DNA from: Ruminococcaceae bacterium UBA1375
GTDB lineage: Bacteria > Bacillota > Clostridia > Oscillospirales > Ruminococcaceae
DNA: 64,000 nt
Direction: 5' to 3'
Assembly: GCA_002305795.1 (NCBI GenBank)
Contig: DBRF01000010.1
Span: 1-64,000, forward strand
In this document: positions 33,674 to 42,016 of the stretch, piece after piece
Layout of the letters: the number at the start of each line of letters is the position of its first letter
How positions within the stretch are numbered: the first letter of the stretch is position 1
Program-made: the position numbers and the translations under genes
The notes under the pieces: generated by a model
The model's database searches: none
Seen by the model: the letters and a program-made list of their open reading frames with translations, nothing else
Told to the model about the DNA's origin: nothing

Positions 33674-34960
33674 ATGACTCGTTTTGAAGACTTAAACCGG
33701 CAGGAGCAGGACCAGAAGCTGGCTGCGCTGCGGAAAGATTACCAGGAATTTCAAGCCAAAGGGCTGCATCTGGATATGTCCAGAGGCAAGCCGGGCGCCG
33801 ACCAGCTGGATTTGACCATGCCCATTCTGGACGTACTCAATTCTCAATCGGTGATGCACGCAGAAAAGGGCGAAGATCTGCGCAACTACGGTGTGCTGGA
33901 AGGCATCCACGAATGCCGCAAGCTGTTCGGCAACCTGTTCGGCATGAACCACGAAACCGAAGTGTTCATCGGCGGAAACTCCAGCCTGAGCTTGATGTAT
34001 GACTGCATCGCCCGGGCCATGAGCTTCGGTTTTTACAACTCTCCCCGCCCCTGGTGCCAGGAAGAAAAGCTGAAGTGGCTCTGTCCCGTTCCCGGCTACG
34101 ACCGGCACTTTGCCATCACCGAACTGTTCGGCTTTGAGATGATCAATATCCCTATGAATCAGGACGGCCCGGATATGGACATGGTAAAAGAGCTGTGTGA
34201 AAACGACCCGGCGGTGAAGGGCATCTGGTGCGTACCCATGTACTCCAACCCCACCGGCATCACCTACTCCGACGAAGTGGTGCGGAAGTTCGCCGCCTTG
34301 AACCCCGCTGCCCCGGACTTTAAAATCATGTGGGACAACGCCTACTGCATCCACCATCTCTCCGACCACCCCGACCATCTGCTGAACCTCATGGATGAGC
34401 TGCGGAAAACCGGCCACGAAGACATGATGATCACCTTCGCCTCCACCTCCAAGATCAGCTTTCCCGGCGGCGGCGTAGCGGCCATGGCTTGCAGCAAGGC
34501 CAACCTGGACTTTATCAAAAAGCAGATCTCGGTGCAGACCATCGGTTACGACAAAATCAACCAGATGCGCCATGTGATGTTCTACAAGGACCTGGACGGT
34601 TTACAGGCCCACATGGAAAAGCACCGGGCCATCCTGGAGCCCAAGTTTGAAAAGGTGGTAACCATGCTGGAAGAACGGCTGGGCGGGCTGGACGTTGCCA
34701 GCTGGAACAAGCCCAACGGCGGCTACTTTGTCAGCGTGGATGTGATGGAAGGCTGCGCTAAGCGGGTGGTTTCCCTGTGCAAAGAAGCAGGGGTAGTACT
34801 CACCGGCGCAGGCGCCACCTATCCCTACGGCAAGGACCCCAAGGACACCAACATCCGTCTGGCCCCCACCATGCCTCCGGTTTCCGAACTGGAACAGGCC
34901 ATGGAGCTGTTCTGCCTGTGCGTGCAGATTGCTGCCCTGGAAAAGCTGACGGAAAACTAA
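33674..34960 (+). CDS. PLP-dependent aminotransferase (Asp_aminotransf family, aspartate aminotransferase-like)
   Basis: 428 residues. The start region (LRKDYQEFQAKGLHLDMSRG, KPGADQLDL), RNYGVLEGIHECRKLFG, GGNSSLSLMYD, WCVPMYSNPTGITYSDEVV, IMWDNAYCIHHL and ASTSKISFPGGGVAA (the PLP lysine is in STSK) belong to the unusual aspartate aminotransferase-like family PF12897, distinct from classical AspC. It would interconvert aspartate or related amino acids with 2-oxoglutarate. Monocistronic, with its own promoter and terminator. Confidence 0.88.
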   Translation: MTRFEDLNRQEQDQKLAALRKDYQEFQAKGLHLDMSRGKPGADQLDLTMPILDVLNSQSVMHAEKGEDLRNYGVLEGIHECRKLFGNLFGMNHETEVFIGGNSSLSLMYDCIARAMSFGFYNSPRPWCQEEKLKWLCPVPGYDRHFAITELFGFEMINIPMNQDGPDMDMVKELCENDPAVKGIWCVPMYSNPTGITYSDEVVRKFAALNPAAPDFKIMWDNAYCIHHLSDHPDHLLNLMDELRKTGHEDMMITFASTSKISFPGGGVAAMACSKANLDFIKKQISVQTIGYDKINQMRHVMFYKDLDGLQAHMEKHRAILEPKFEKVVTMLEERLGGLDVASWNKPNGGYFVSVDVMEGCAKRVVSLCKEAGVVLTGAGATYPYGKDPKDTNIRLAPTMPPVSELEQAMELFCLCVQIAALEKLTEN

Positions 34961-34975
34961 AATCAAATGCAATTT

Positions 34976-35012
34976 CCCCGGTCAGAGAGCGGTTCTCCGG
35001 CCGGGGTTTTTT
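34976..35012 (+). terminator. Terminator of the aminotransferase gene
   Basis: Outer stem CCCCGG (34976-34981) / CCGGGG (35001-35006) with further inner pairing, then TTTTTT. Confidence 0.75.
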
Positions 35013-35102
35013 GGCTCCATGTTTTTTTGGATATGCGGTATATCCATTTCCCACACAAGGCACGGAAAAACTGGTATCCTTTTCCTCAGGAGGTGAGGGG
35101 CC

Positions 35103-35300
35103 ATGGGAATGAAACGGTTTTCGCTGCGTTTGGAAGAATGGATGCTGCTGCAAATCCACTATATTGCCGAGTATGGGGGACGCTCCATCAACCGGCAGAT
35201 TGTTTGGCTCATTCAGCAAAACATCCAGGCTTTTGAGAAAAACCACGGGCCGATTTCCAAGGAAGAGCTTATGAATTGGCAAAAACATGGACGCAAATAG
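35103..35300 (+). CDS. Small ribbon-helix-helix (Arc-type) DNA-binding protein
   Basis: 65 residues preceded by AGGAGGTG. The short N-terminal strand MGMKRFSLRLEEWML and the two helices (LLQIHYIAEYGGRSINRQIV, then WLIQQNIQAFEKNHGPISKE) fit the MetJ/Arc fold: alternating residues KRFSLRL would enter the DNA groove. No operator or partner toxin gene is adjacent, so it may be a stand-alone repressor. Small, but with a good ribosome binding site and its own terminator, hence likely real. Confidence 0.7.
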   Translation: MGMKRFSLRLEEWMLLQIHYIAEYGGRSINRQIVWLIQQNIQAFEKNHGPISKEELMNWQKHGRK

Positions 35301-35302
35301 CA

Positions 35303-35336
35303 AAATCCGGCCGGGAATTGCTTCCTGACCGGATTT
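35303..35336 (+). terminator. Terminator of the ribbon-helix-helix gene
   Basis: Stem AAATCCGG / CCGGATTT directly after the stop. Confidence 0.65.
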
Positions 35337-35344
35337 ATGATTAT

Positions 35345-35375
35345 TCATCCCTCATGTTTCAATTTTGAGGGATGA
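35345..35375. repeat. Perfect 10-bp inverted repeat
   Basis: TCATCCCTCA (35345-35354) and TGAGGGATGA (35366-35375) with an 11-nt loop; a further GATGAAATGAGGGATGG follows at about 35382. There is no T-tract on either strand. It could be a weak terminator for the minus-strand lipoprotein gene or a protein binding site. Confidence 0.5.
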
Positions 35376-35409
35376 AATGACAGATGAAATGAGGGATGGA
35401 CTCCCATTT

Positions 35410-36483
35410 TTACAGAATTCGCTGCATATCGCTGATGCGGGAGGGGGTGCCGGTGGCGTTGAGGTTGTTGCAGAAAATCACGTCGTCAATCCCCTTTTCC
35501 CGGCAGAGGTCGTTGATGCTGCCGTTGTAGTAGCGGTAGTCCACCACATACACGTCCTGATAATCGTCCACCAAAAAGGGCACGAAGGCGTTACCGAAGC
35601 TCTCCTTTACCACCAGCACGGCACTGCCGTCATTGAGGGTGGGGTTGTGAATCTCTTCATAGGGCTGATCCCCACCGATAAAGCAGTTGTACTTGGCCCC
35701 TCGGCTGTAGTTGGTGGCGTCGTACACCACCTTCCAGGGGGTGACGGTGCCGTTGCGGTCGGTGAAGGTCATTTCATTGGTGGAGGAAGGCAGGTAGGCC
35801 ACCAGGGTGTCCGGAGCATTGCCCAGAGCGGGGTTGTTGCCGCTGTCCTCATAATAACTTCCCAGGAAATTATCGAAGGTCATGGTTTCGTAATCCTCCA
35901 AGGCTTTGGGCTCTACTCCCTTGGCTTGGCAGAACTGCTGGTAGGCGTAATATGCCCCCAGGGCGGTCCAGTGGTGGTCGGTGCGGAAGTAGAGGTATTC
36001 GGTTTTATGCTGGCGGAGGGTGTCGTAAATGGGCACCGCAACTGCCCCGTCGGTGAGGTGGTCATAGATAAAATCGCAGACTTCCCCCTGGTTTTTCCAG
36101 CCCATTTCCTCCTGGACGGCGTTGGAAAAGTCAATGCCGCAGGCTAAGGGCACGGCGATGTTGTACACCGTGGCCACTCCCTGAAGCTCCCGGGCAGCCT
36201 GGCTGACGGTGCGGCAGTATTCCAAAGTATTGCTTTCGCTGAAACCGTAGGTGCTGTAACCCCGGTCGCCGGAAATATAAATGGTACCGGACTTAACAGG
36301 GGCAGTTTGGATGGTATCAGCATCCTCATTATATTCCGGCTCTGAGGTGACGGGCTGAGTCACTTCCTGTTCCGATTGGGAGAGGGTTTGGGAGGTGGAT
36401 TCTGTGGAATCTCCGCCCCCGCAACCAGTTAAGCTCAAAAGCAGAGACGCTGCCAGCAAAGCAGCCAACCATTTCCGTTTCAT
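35410..36483 (-). CDS. DHHW family lipoprotein (AlgJ/AlgX-like SGNH fold)
   Basis: 357 residues. A lipoprotein signal (LAALLAASLLLSLTGC, Cys about 21) and a Ser/Thr-rich linker precede the domain. FRTDHHWTALGAYYAYQQF contains the name-giving DHHW motif; VVKESFGNAFVPFLVDDY and DVYVVDYRYYN provide the catalytic serine strand and partner region. AlgJ/DltD-like proteins assist O-acylation of cell-surface glycans, normally beside an MBOAT acyltransferase; no MBOAT gene is in this window. Monocistronic with its own promoter. Confidence 0.85.
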   Translation of the reverse strand: MKRKWLAALLAASLLLSLTGCGGGDSTESTSQTLSQSEQEVTQPVTSEPEYNEDADTIQTAPVKSGTIYISGDRGYSTYGFSESNTLEYCRTVSQAARELQGVATVYNIAVPLACGIDFSNAVQEEMGWKNQGEVCDFIYDHLTDGAVAVPIYDTLRQHKTEYLYFRTDHHWTALGAYYAYQQFCQAKGVEPKALEDYETMTFDNFLGSYYEDSGNNPALGNAPDTLVAYLPSSTNEMTFTDRNGTVTPWKVVYDATNYSRGAKYNCFIGGDQPYEEIHNPTLNDGSAVLVVKESFGNAFVPFLVDDYQDVYVVDYRYYNGSINDLCREKGIDDVIFCNNLNATGTPSRISDMQRIL

Positions 36484-36517
36484 ACTATACTTCCTTTCTC
36501 AGTGAGAGTATGGAGCC

Positions 36518-36546
36518 ATTGTATCAGATTTTTCCCTGGCTGTAAA
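36518..36546 (-). promoter_or_regulatory. Promoter of the DHHW lipoprotein gene
   Basis: Minus strand -35 TTTACA (36546-36541), 17 bp, -10 TACAAT (36523-36518). Confidence 0.65.
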
Positions 36547-36561
36547 CCAAAAATCAGGCAC

Positions 36562-36590
36562 TTGTCAAAAATTCAAATCTGTGTTACAAT
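36562..36590 (+). promoter_or_regulatory. Promoter of the riboswitch-CDF transcript
   Basis: -35 TTGTCA (36562-36567), 17 bp, -10 TACAAT (36585-36590). Transcription would start near 36597, just before the riboswitch. Confidence 0.75.
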
Positions 36591-36641
36591 ATGTTCACCT
36601 CTTTTGAGGGCCTCATTGCACTGCACACCTAAAAGCCAGTA

Positions 36642-36734
36642 CGAACTGAGCAGGCCGTTTTGAGCCGGGCCGTTTTCACGGCAGCAGAGTAGAACCGTGT
36701 CTCTGCGGGACAGTTTCCCGCAGGGACTTTTTTT
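36642..36734 (+). ncRNA. NiCo (czcD) riboswitch with transcription terminator
   Basis: The leader reads ACTGAGCAGGC (about 36645-36655), then GCCGGGC (about 36664-36670), GGCAGCAGA (about 36680-36688) and GGGACAG (about 36707-36713). These are the conserved junction segments of NiCo riboswitches in the correct order, with pairing segments between them. The last arm, GTCtCTGCGGG / CCCGCAGgGAC, followed by seven T residues (36728-36734), forms a terminator. Binding of Co2+ or Ni2+ is known to favour read-through in this class. It directly precedes a cation diffusion facilitator gene, the standard target. Confidence 0.85.
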
Positions 36735-36805
36735 CACTGGAAATCAGAATCCTTCGGTGGCAGCTGCATAGGAATAGAATAGTAACCAACAGAAAGGAAA
36801 TTCCT

Positions 36806-37726
36806 ATGAGCAAGACCCAGAAATCCAACCAGCAGATTGCCATGATGGTGGGAAGGAACACCATCTTCGGCAACCTGTTCCTCAGTATCCTCAAGCTCTT
36901 TGCCGGCGTGTTCGGCCATTCCCAAGCGTTAATCAGCGACGGTATTGATTCGTTAAGCGATGTGTTCAGCACCGTGATCGCCATGGTGGGGGTAAAGCTG
37001 GCGGCCCGACAGGCGGATACCAGCCACCCTTACGGCCACGAGCGGTTTGAGTGCGTCACCGCCCTGATCCTCTCCTTCATCATCGCCTTCGCCGGGATTA
37101 TGATCGGCTGGAACGGCATCAACTCCATCCTGGACGGCAGCTATGCTTTCAAAGAAGTCCCCGGCTTTTTGGCCATGGGGGTGGCCATCGTTTCCATTGC
37201 AGGCAAGGAAGGGATGTTTTGGTACACCCGCTTTTACGCCAAACGCATCCGCTCTTCCGCCCTGATGGCCAACGCCTGGAACTACCGCAGCGACGCCTTA
37301 TCTTCCGTGGGCAGCTTCATCGGCATCCTGGGTTCCATGCTGGGTTGGCCCATCTGCGACTCCATCGCCAGCGTGGTAATTTGCGTCTTTATTCTGCGGA
37401 GTGCCTACCAGGTATTTATGGACGCTGTCAGCAAGATGACCGACCAGAGCTGCGACAAGGAGACGGAAGAAGCCATCCTCAACACCGTTTCCCAGGTGGA
37501 AGGGGTGGCCCGGGTGGATTTGGTCCACACCCGGCAGTTCGGCAGCCGCAGCTATGTGGACATTGAAATTTCCGCTCCCTCCAACCTGACCCTGCTGGAA
37601 GGGCACAACATCGCCCAGAAGGTCCACGATGCGGTGGAGCAGGAATTTCCTGAAGTGAAGCACTGCATGGTTCACGTCAACCCGTATTTTACTGCGCCCA
37701 CCCATCCAATCGGCAACAATCCGTAA
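36806..37726 (+). CDS. Cation diffusion facilitator metal exporter (probable Co2+/Ni2+ efflux)
   Basis: 306 residues. Six membrane segments are present; the transport site residues are in HSQALISDGIDSLSDVF (segment 2) and the region SHPYGHERFECVTALILSF. The C-terminal cytoplasmic domain (SYVDIEISAPSNLTLLEGHN, HDAVEQEFPEVKHCMVHVNP) is the ferredoxin-like CDF dimerisation module. CDF proteins export divalent metals against protons. The preceding NiCo riboswitch points to cobalt and nickel as inducers and likely substrates. Ends with a strong terminator. Confidence 0.93.
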   Translation: MSKTQKSNQQIAMMVGRNTIFGNLFLSILKLFAGVFGHSQALISDGIDSLSDVFSTVIAMVGVKLAARQADTSHPYGHERFECVTALILSFIIAFAGIMIGWNGINSILDGSYAFKEVPGFLAMGVAIVSIAGKEGMFWYTRFYAKRIRSSALMANAWNYRSDALSSVGSFIGILGSMLGWPICDSIASVVICVFILRSAYQVFMDAVSKMTDQSCDKETEEAILNTVSQVEGVARVDLVHTRQFGSRSYVDIEISAPSNLTLLEGHNIAQKVHDAVEQEFPEVKHCMVHVNPYFTAPTHPIGNNP

Positions 37727-37744
37727 AATCCAAAGAAAAAGAAA

Positions 37745-37783
37745 AGGTGCTTTCCCTATTACAGAGAAGCACCTGATTTTTTT
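37745..37783 (+). terminator. Terminator of the CDF gene
   Basis: Perfect stem AGGTGCTT (37745-37752) / AAGCACCT (37767-37774), then TTTTTTT. Confidence 0.8.
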
Positions 37784-37795
37784 ACCTGAAATAAA

Positions 37796-38221
37796 TCAGC
37801 TCAACAGAGAGTCCACAATCTTGGCAACCCAGTCCACACATTCGGTTTTCTGTGCGTCTTCCAGCTTGCCCTTCTTGAACAGACCGCCCTTGATTTCCAC
37901 CTGCTTGATGTTGCCGACCACAACGCCCAGCTTTTCAGCGGAAGCCTTCATTTCGTCCACACAGCCAAATTCAGCGCCGATGCAGATAATGGCCATGTTT
38001 TTCACCCGGCTGGGGTTCAGGTTGGAGATAAACTTCATCACGTCAGAATCCGCCTTTTTGCCGCCTTCCACGCAGACGACTACCAACTTCTGATTTTCCA
38101 TGTTATACGCCGGGGGGATCTGGTCGATTTTTGCCTGCTGGCTGCGGCCTACCGCTTCTGCCATTTCACTGGCATTTCCGGCTTTTCCTTTGTACAGTAC
38201 CGTCATTTTAATCTTTGCCAT
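37796..38221 (-). CDS. Flavodoxin-like protein
   Basis: 141 residues from the ATG at 38221, which has GGAGG nine bases upstream; a longer frame to 38266 lacks one. The start AKIKMTVLYKGKAGNASEMA is a flavodoxin phosphate-binding loop variant, and KLVVVCVEGGKKADSDVMKF, NMAIICIGAEFGCVDEMKA and VEIKGGLFKKGKLEDAQ follow as the alternating strands and the FMN loop. It is the short, atypical branch of flavodoxins seen in clostridia. It probably carries electrons in the cytosol; the partner is unknown. Convergent with the CDF gene. Confidence 0.75.
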   Translation of the reverse strand: MAKIKMTVLYKGKAGNASEMAEAVGRSQQAKIDQIPPAYNMENQKLVVVCVEGGKKADSDVMKFISNLNPSRVKNMAIICIGAEFGCVDEMKASAEKLGVVVGNIKQVEIKGGLFKKGKLEDAQKTECVDWVAKIVDSLLS

Positions 38222-38481
38222 GAATAACATCCTCCAATTTTGGTTCTGCTTTGTCCCGCAAAGCATCTATGAATTAGTTTACCACAAAATTTCGGAAATT
38301 ACCAGAGTTTTTTGGCTGTTTTTTATAATTTAACAAAATATTTTCCATTTCGTTTTCCCGCAAATAAAAAAGCAGAAATTCTCAAAATGTTTTTGTCAAA
38401 GAAAAGCGCAAGCCGGAACATGGTTGCGCTGTATTTTTTGATACCCCATTTTGCACTCCCATGCGACTGTATCTTCGCAGC
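38222..38481. other. AT-rich intergenic region, no gene seen
   Basis: About 260 bp between the divergently read flavodoxin start and the prfC terminator. Apart from the flavodoxin ribosome binding site and a weak TAAACT-type -10 around 38278-38283, nothing recognisable; short frames on the plus strand have no ribosome binding site. Confidence 0.4.
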
Positions 38482-38510
38482 AAAATGCCGCCCACAATCT
38501 ATGGGCGGCA
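38482..38510 (-). terminator. Terminator of prfC
   Basis: Stem GCCGCCCA / TGGGCGGC (38487-38494 and 38502-38509) with TTTTG following on the minus strand. A second GC-rich hairpin (CCGG repeats) lies between it and the prfC stop. Confidence 0.7.
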
Positions 38511-38545
38511 CAACGGACCTGACCGGCCGGTTTGACCGGCTGATG

Positions 38546-40138
38546 TCACATTCCTTTTCCAAACTCACTGAGCTGCAAATCTTTGTTGTGATCCAGGGCC
38601 CAGTCGATGCCCCAGGAGCTGGTGAACAGCAGCAAAGGCCGACCCCGGAGGTCCTGCACCCGGCGGGTGTCGCTGGTCAGATCCAGGGCTTTCACGTCGA
38701 TTTCCTGGTTTTCAATCCAGCGCAGGTACTGGTAGGGCAGGCTCTCCCGGCGCACTTCCACCCCGTACTCGTTCTTCAAACGGTACTCCAGCACCTCAAA
38801 TTGCAGCACGCCTACCACGCCCACAATCACCTCTTCCATACCGGAATCCGGTTCCTGGAAGATCTGAATGGCGCCTTCCTGGGCAATCTGGTTGATGCCC
38901 TTGACGAACTGCTTGCGCTTTAGGGTGTCCTTCTGGCTGATCAGGGCAAAGTGTTCCGGGGCGAAGGTGGGGATTCCCTGGAAACGGATCTTCTTTCCCG
39001 GGGCGCAGAGAGTGTCCCCGATGGAGAAGATCCCGGGGTCAAACAAGCCGAGGATGTCCCCGGCGTAGGCTTCCTCCACGATTTCCCGGTCCTGGGCCAT
39101 CATCTGCTGGGGCTGGGTGAGCTTCATCTTTTTGCCGCCCTGGACGTGGTACACCTCCATGCCCTTCTCGAACCGGCCGGAACAAATCCGCACAAAGGCC
39201 ACCCGGTCCCGGTGGGCCTTATTCATATTGGCCTGAATCTTAAAGACAAAACCAGAGAAATCCGGGTCAAAGGGGTCCACCTCCCCTTCGGCGGTCTGCC
39301 GGGCCAAAGGCGGGGTAGTCATCTGCAAAAAGGCTTCCAAAAAAGGCTCCACCCCGAAGTTGGTCAAAGCGGAACCAAAGAACACCGGGCTGAGCCGGCC
39401 TGACTGGACTTCCTCCAGATTCAGCTCGTCCCCTGCCCCGTCCAGCAGTTCCACGTCGTCCTTTAAGGTGTTGTAGTTTTCCTCCCCAATCAAATCCTTC
39501 AGGGATTCATCTTCCAGGTCCACCTCGGTTTTTTCCGCTTCCAGCTTGCCGCTTTGGTTGGCGGTAAAGGCCAGAATGTGGCGGCTCTGGCGGTCGTACA
39601 CCCCCCGGAAATCCTTGCCGGAGGAGATGGGCCAGTTCACCGGGCAGGTCTTAATGCCCAGCTCTTCCTCGATCTCTTCCACCAGGTCAAAGGGATTTTT
39701 GGCGTCCCGGTCCATCTTATTGATAAAGGTGAAGATGGGGATATGGCGCATGACGCAGACCTTAAACAGCTTCCGGGTCTGGTTTTCCACGCCCTTGCTG
39801 GCGTCGATCACCATGACGGCGGAGTCAGCGGCCATCAAGGTGCGATAGGTGTCCTCGGAAAAGTCCTGGTGGCCGGGGGTGTCCAGGATGTTGATGCAGT
39901 ATCCCTCATACTCAAACTGCATCACCGAACTGGTCACCGAAATACCACGCTGCTTTTCAATCTCCATCCAGTCGCTGACCGCATGGCGGGAATTTTTCTT
40001 TCCCTTTACCGTACCGGCCAGGGCGATGGCGCCGCCGTACAGCAAAAACTTCTCGGTCAAAGTGGTTTTACCGGCGTCCGGGTGAGAAATAATGGCGAAT
40101 GTCCGCCGGCGTTTAATTTCTTCCTTCAAATCAGCCAC
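38546..40138 (-). CDS. prfC: Peptide chain release factor 3 (RF3)
   Basis: 530 residues, standard RF3 length. The GTPase domain shows FAIISHPDAGKTTLTEKFLL (G1), RGISVTSSVMQFEY (switch I region), LDTPGHQDFSEDTYR (G3) and FINKMDRDAKNPFDLVEE (G4). EF-Tu-like domain 2 and the RF3-specific C-terminal domain follow. RF3 recycles RF1/RF2 from the ribosome after termination. Monocistronic, behind a strong promoter. Confidence 0.97.
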   Translation of the reverse strand: MADLKEEIKRRRTFAIISHPDAGKTTLTEKFLLYGGAIALAGTVKGKKNSRHAVSDWMEIEKQRGISVTSSVMQFEYEGYCINILDTPGHQDFSEDTYRTLMAADSAVMVIDASKGVENQTRKLFKVCVMRHIPIFTFINKMDRDAKNPFDLVEEIEEELGIKTCPVNWPISSGKDFRGVYDRQSRHILAFTANQSGKLEAEKTEVDLEDESLKDLIGEENYNTLKDDVELLDGAGDELNLEEVQSGRLSPVFFGSALTNFGVEPFLEAFLQMTTPPLARQTAEGEVDPFDPDFSGFVFKIQANMNKAHRDRVAFVRICSGRFEKGMEVYHVQGGKKMKLTQPQQMMAQDREIVEEAYAGDILGLFDPGIFSIGDTLCAPGKKIRFQGIPTFAPEHFALISQKDTLKRKQFVKGINQIAQEGAIQIFQEPDSGMEEVIVGVVGVLQFEVLEYRLKNEYGVEVRRESLPYQYLRWIENQEIDVKALDLTSDTRRVQDLRGRPLLLFTSSWGIDWALDHNKDLQLSEFGKGM

Positions 40139-40185
40139 GCTGAAAGTACCTCCCCTGTCTCATTTCCTGGAAACTTGCGTTGTCT

Positions 40186-40214
40186 ATTGTACCCAAAACC
40201 TTCCATTCTGTCAA
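40186..40214 (-). promoter_or_regulatory. prfC promoter
   Basis: Minus strand -35 TTGACA (40214-40209), 17 bp, -10 TACAAT (40191-40186). The -35 overlaps the last codons of hydE. Confidence 0.8.
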
Positions 40215-41251
40215 CGGCTGTCCCCCCGGTCAATGCAGAGGGTGTAGCCGATTTCCTCCATCTGCCGTTGCAGCAGCCGCAGCCCCTCCGCCGCTTCCGC
40301 CCCGGAATGGGCCTTGTGGTCGTACAGGCTGTATTTGTCCCGTACTTCCGCCGGAGAAAGGTTGGGCATAATCACATTGGCCCCCGCCAGCACCGCCTTC
40401 TGCCGCCCTTTTGGGTCCAGGGTAGCCAGGGCCGTGGTGGCGGGCAGGTTGGCTCCCGGCAGCAGCAGCCGCAGAATGGCCACGCACCGCACCGTCTGGG
40501 CCGCCGTCCCCGGAGGGCAGTCCCGGAAGGGGGTGTCCTGATGGGGCAGAAAGGGGCCGATACCCACCATGTGGGGCTGGAGCTTTTGGAGAAAGAGAAA
40601 ATCCTCAGCCAGATGCTCCACGGTCTGTCCCGGGGAGCCCACCATAAAACCGGCGCCGGTTTGGTAACCCAGCTCCTTTAGGGCAAACAGGCAGTCCTGC
40701 CGGTGTTGGGGGGACATCTGGGCGGGGTGCAGGCGATGGTAATGGGCGAAATCCGCCGTCTCCTCCCGGAGAAGGTAGCGGTCCGCCCCAGCCTGTTTCA
40801 ACCGCCGGTAGCTTTCCCGGCTCCGCTCCCCCAGAGAGAGAGTAATTGCGCAGTCGGGAAACCGGCGTTTCATCTCTTGCAGCAGCCCGCAGAGCCAATC
40901 GTCGGTAAAAGCTCCGTCTTCCCCGCCTTGAAGCACAAAGGTGCGAAACCCCAGGGGGTAGCCGATTTCACAGCAGGAAAGAATCTGCTCCTTGGTGAGC
41001 CGGTACCGCTGGACCTTCTGGTTGCTTTTGCGGATGCCGCAGTAGTAGCAGTCGTTTTTGCAGAGATTGGAAATTTCAATCAGTCCCCGGATAAAGATCC
41101 GGTTGCCGAACTGCCGCTGTGCGGTGCTGCGGGCGGCGGCATAAAGCTGCTGTTCTTCCCCCGGAGTCAGGCCGGTGAGCAGAAACACAAAGTCCTCCCC
41201 GGTCAAGGGGAGGCGCTGGGTCAATTTTTCTAAGACAGAAGTAAAGGTCAT
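40211..41251 (-). CDS. hydE: [FeFe]-hydrogenase maturation radical SAM protein HydE
   Basis: 346 residues from the ATG at 41251, with AGGTG just upstream. The radical SAM cluster motif is in EISNLCKNDCYYCGIRKSN (CxxxCxxC). Further HydE landmarks: GFRTFVLQGGEDGAF, TLSLGERSRESYRRLKQAGA, YLLREETAD, GFMVGSPGQT and HMVGIGPFLPHQDTPF. HydE acts with HydF and HydG to build the di-iron site of [FeFe]-hydrogenase; neither partner nor a hydrogenase gene is in this window. It follows the GDSL esterase gene on the same strand. Confidence 0.9.
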   Translation of the reverse strand: MTFTSVLEKLTQRLPLTGEDFVFLLTGLTPGEEQQLYAAARSTAQRQFGNRIFIRGLIEISNLCKNDCYYCGIRKSNQKVQRYRLTKEQILSCCEIGYPLGFRTFVLQGGEDGAFTDDWLCGLLQEMKRRFPDCAITLSLGERSRESYRRLKQAGADRYLLREETADFAHYHRLHPAQMSPQHRQDCLFALKELGYQTGAGFMVGSPGQTVEHLAEDFLFLQKLQPHMVGIGPFLPHQDTPFRDCPPGTAAQTVRCVAILRLLLPGANLPATTALATLDPKGRQKAVLAGANVIMPNLSPAEVRDKYSLYDHKAHSGAEAAEGLRLLQRQMEEIGYTLCIDRGDSR

Positions 41252-41275
41252 ACAGTACACCTAAATCCAAGAATT

Positions 41276-42016
41276 TCAGCGGCCGTGTTTCAGATGGTCT
41301 TCCATGCTTTCCAGTCCCACTTCCGGGAACTGTTCCAGCAGCCGCTTTGCCATCACCTGATAGCCGAACACATTGGGATGGATGCCGTCGAAAAAGTAAT
41401 CTTCCATGGCGGTGAGGCCGTCGGCCTGCACCATAGCGGAGTGGTAGTCCAGATAGGAAAAGCCAAACTCCCCGGCAATCTCCTGAATCTTGCGGTTGAG
41501 CTTCACCGTATATTCCCGGCGCTGGGGGTCCTCCCGAGTGAAGTACATACAGGTGGGCAGCACCGAACAGAGCACCAGCCGCAGCCCGGCCTCGGAAAAC
41601 TTCTGGGCCATGGCCCGGATGTCCTTCTCTGCCTGTTCCAGCACTTTGTTCATAGGCTGACCCGGCAGCCGCCGCCAGTCATCGTAGGCCAGATCCCAGG
41701 AATTGTTGATGCCGATCATCAAAAAGGTGATGGCGGGGCGCAGCTGGATGGCGTCTGCTTCCAGCCGCCGAAGGCAGAACTCCGTCCGATCTCCTCCAAT
41801 GCCACGGTTGAGCAGCAGGCCGGTTCGGCAAGCAAAATAGCTTTCAATCTCCCAGTAATGGGTGATGGAGTCCCCCAGAAACAAGGCCCCCACCGGCAGG
41901 CGCCGTTGAAGCACCCCTTGGTTGCGCAGATCAAATTCCACCCGACGGGTGTCCGCCGGGCAGTCCACCCCAAACCATCCGGGGCGCAGAAACTCCACCC
42001 GTTCCATCTTATCCAT
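41276..42016 (-). CDS. GDSL/SGNH-type esterase
   Basis: 246 residues from the ATG at 42016, which overlaps the upstream stop by 8 nt (ATGGATAA). SGNH blocks: LFLGDSITHYWEIESYF (Ser), LNRGIGGDRTEF (Gly), TFLMIGINNSWDLAYD (Asn) and the C-terminal DGIHPNVFGYQVMAK (Asp/His). No signal peptide is seen, so it is probably cytosolic. Such enzymes hydrolyse esters, often acetyl groups on sugars. Coupled to the S26B peptidase/PqqD/kinase cassette upstream. Confidence 0.85.
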   Translation of the reverse strand: MDKMERVEFLRPGWFGVDCPADTRRVEFDLRNQGVLQRRLPVGALFLGDSITHYWEIESYFACRTGLLLNRGIGGDRTEFCLRRLEADAIQLRPAITFLMIGINNSWDLAYDDWRRLPGQPMNKVLEQAEKDIRAMAQKFSEAGLRLVLCSVLPTCMYFTREDPQRREYTVKLNRKIQEIAGEFGFSYLDYHSAMVQADGLTAMEDYFFDGIHPNVFGYQVMAKRLLEQFPEVGLESMEDHLKHGR

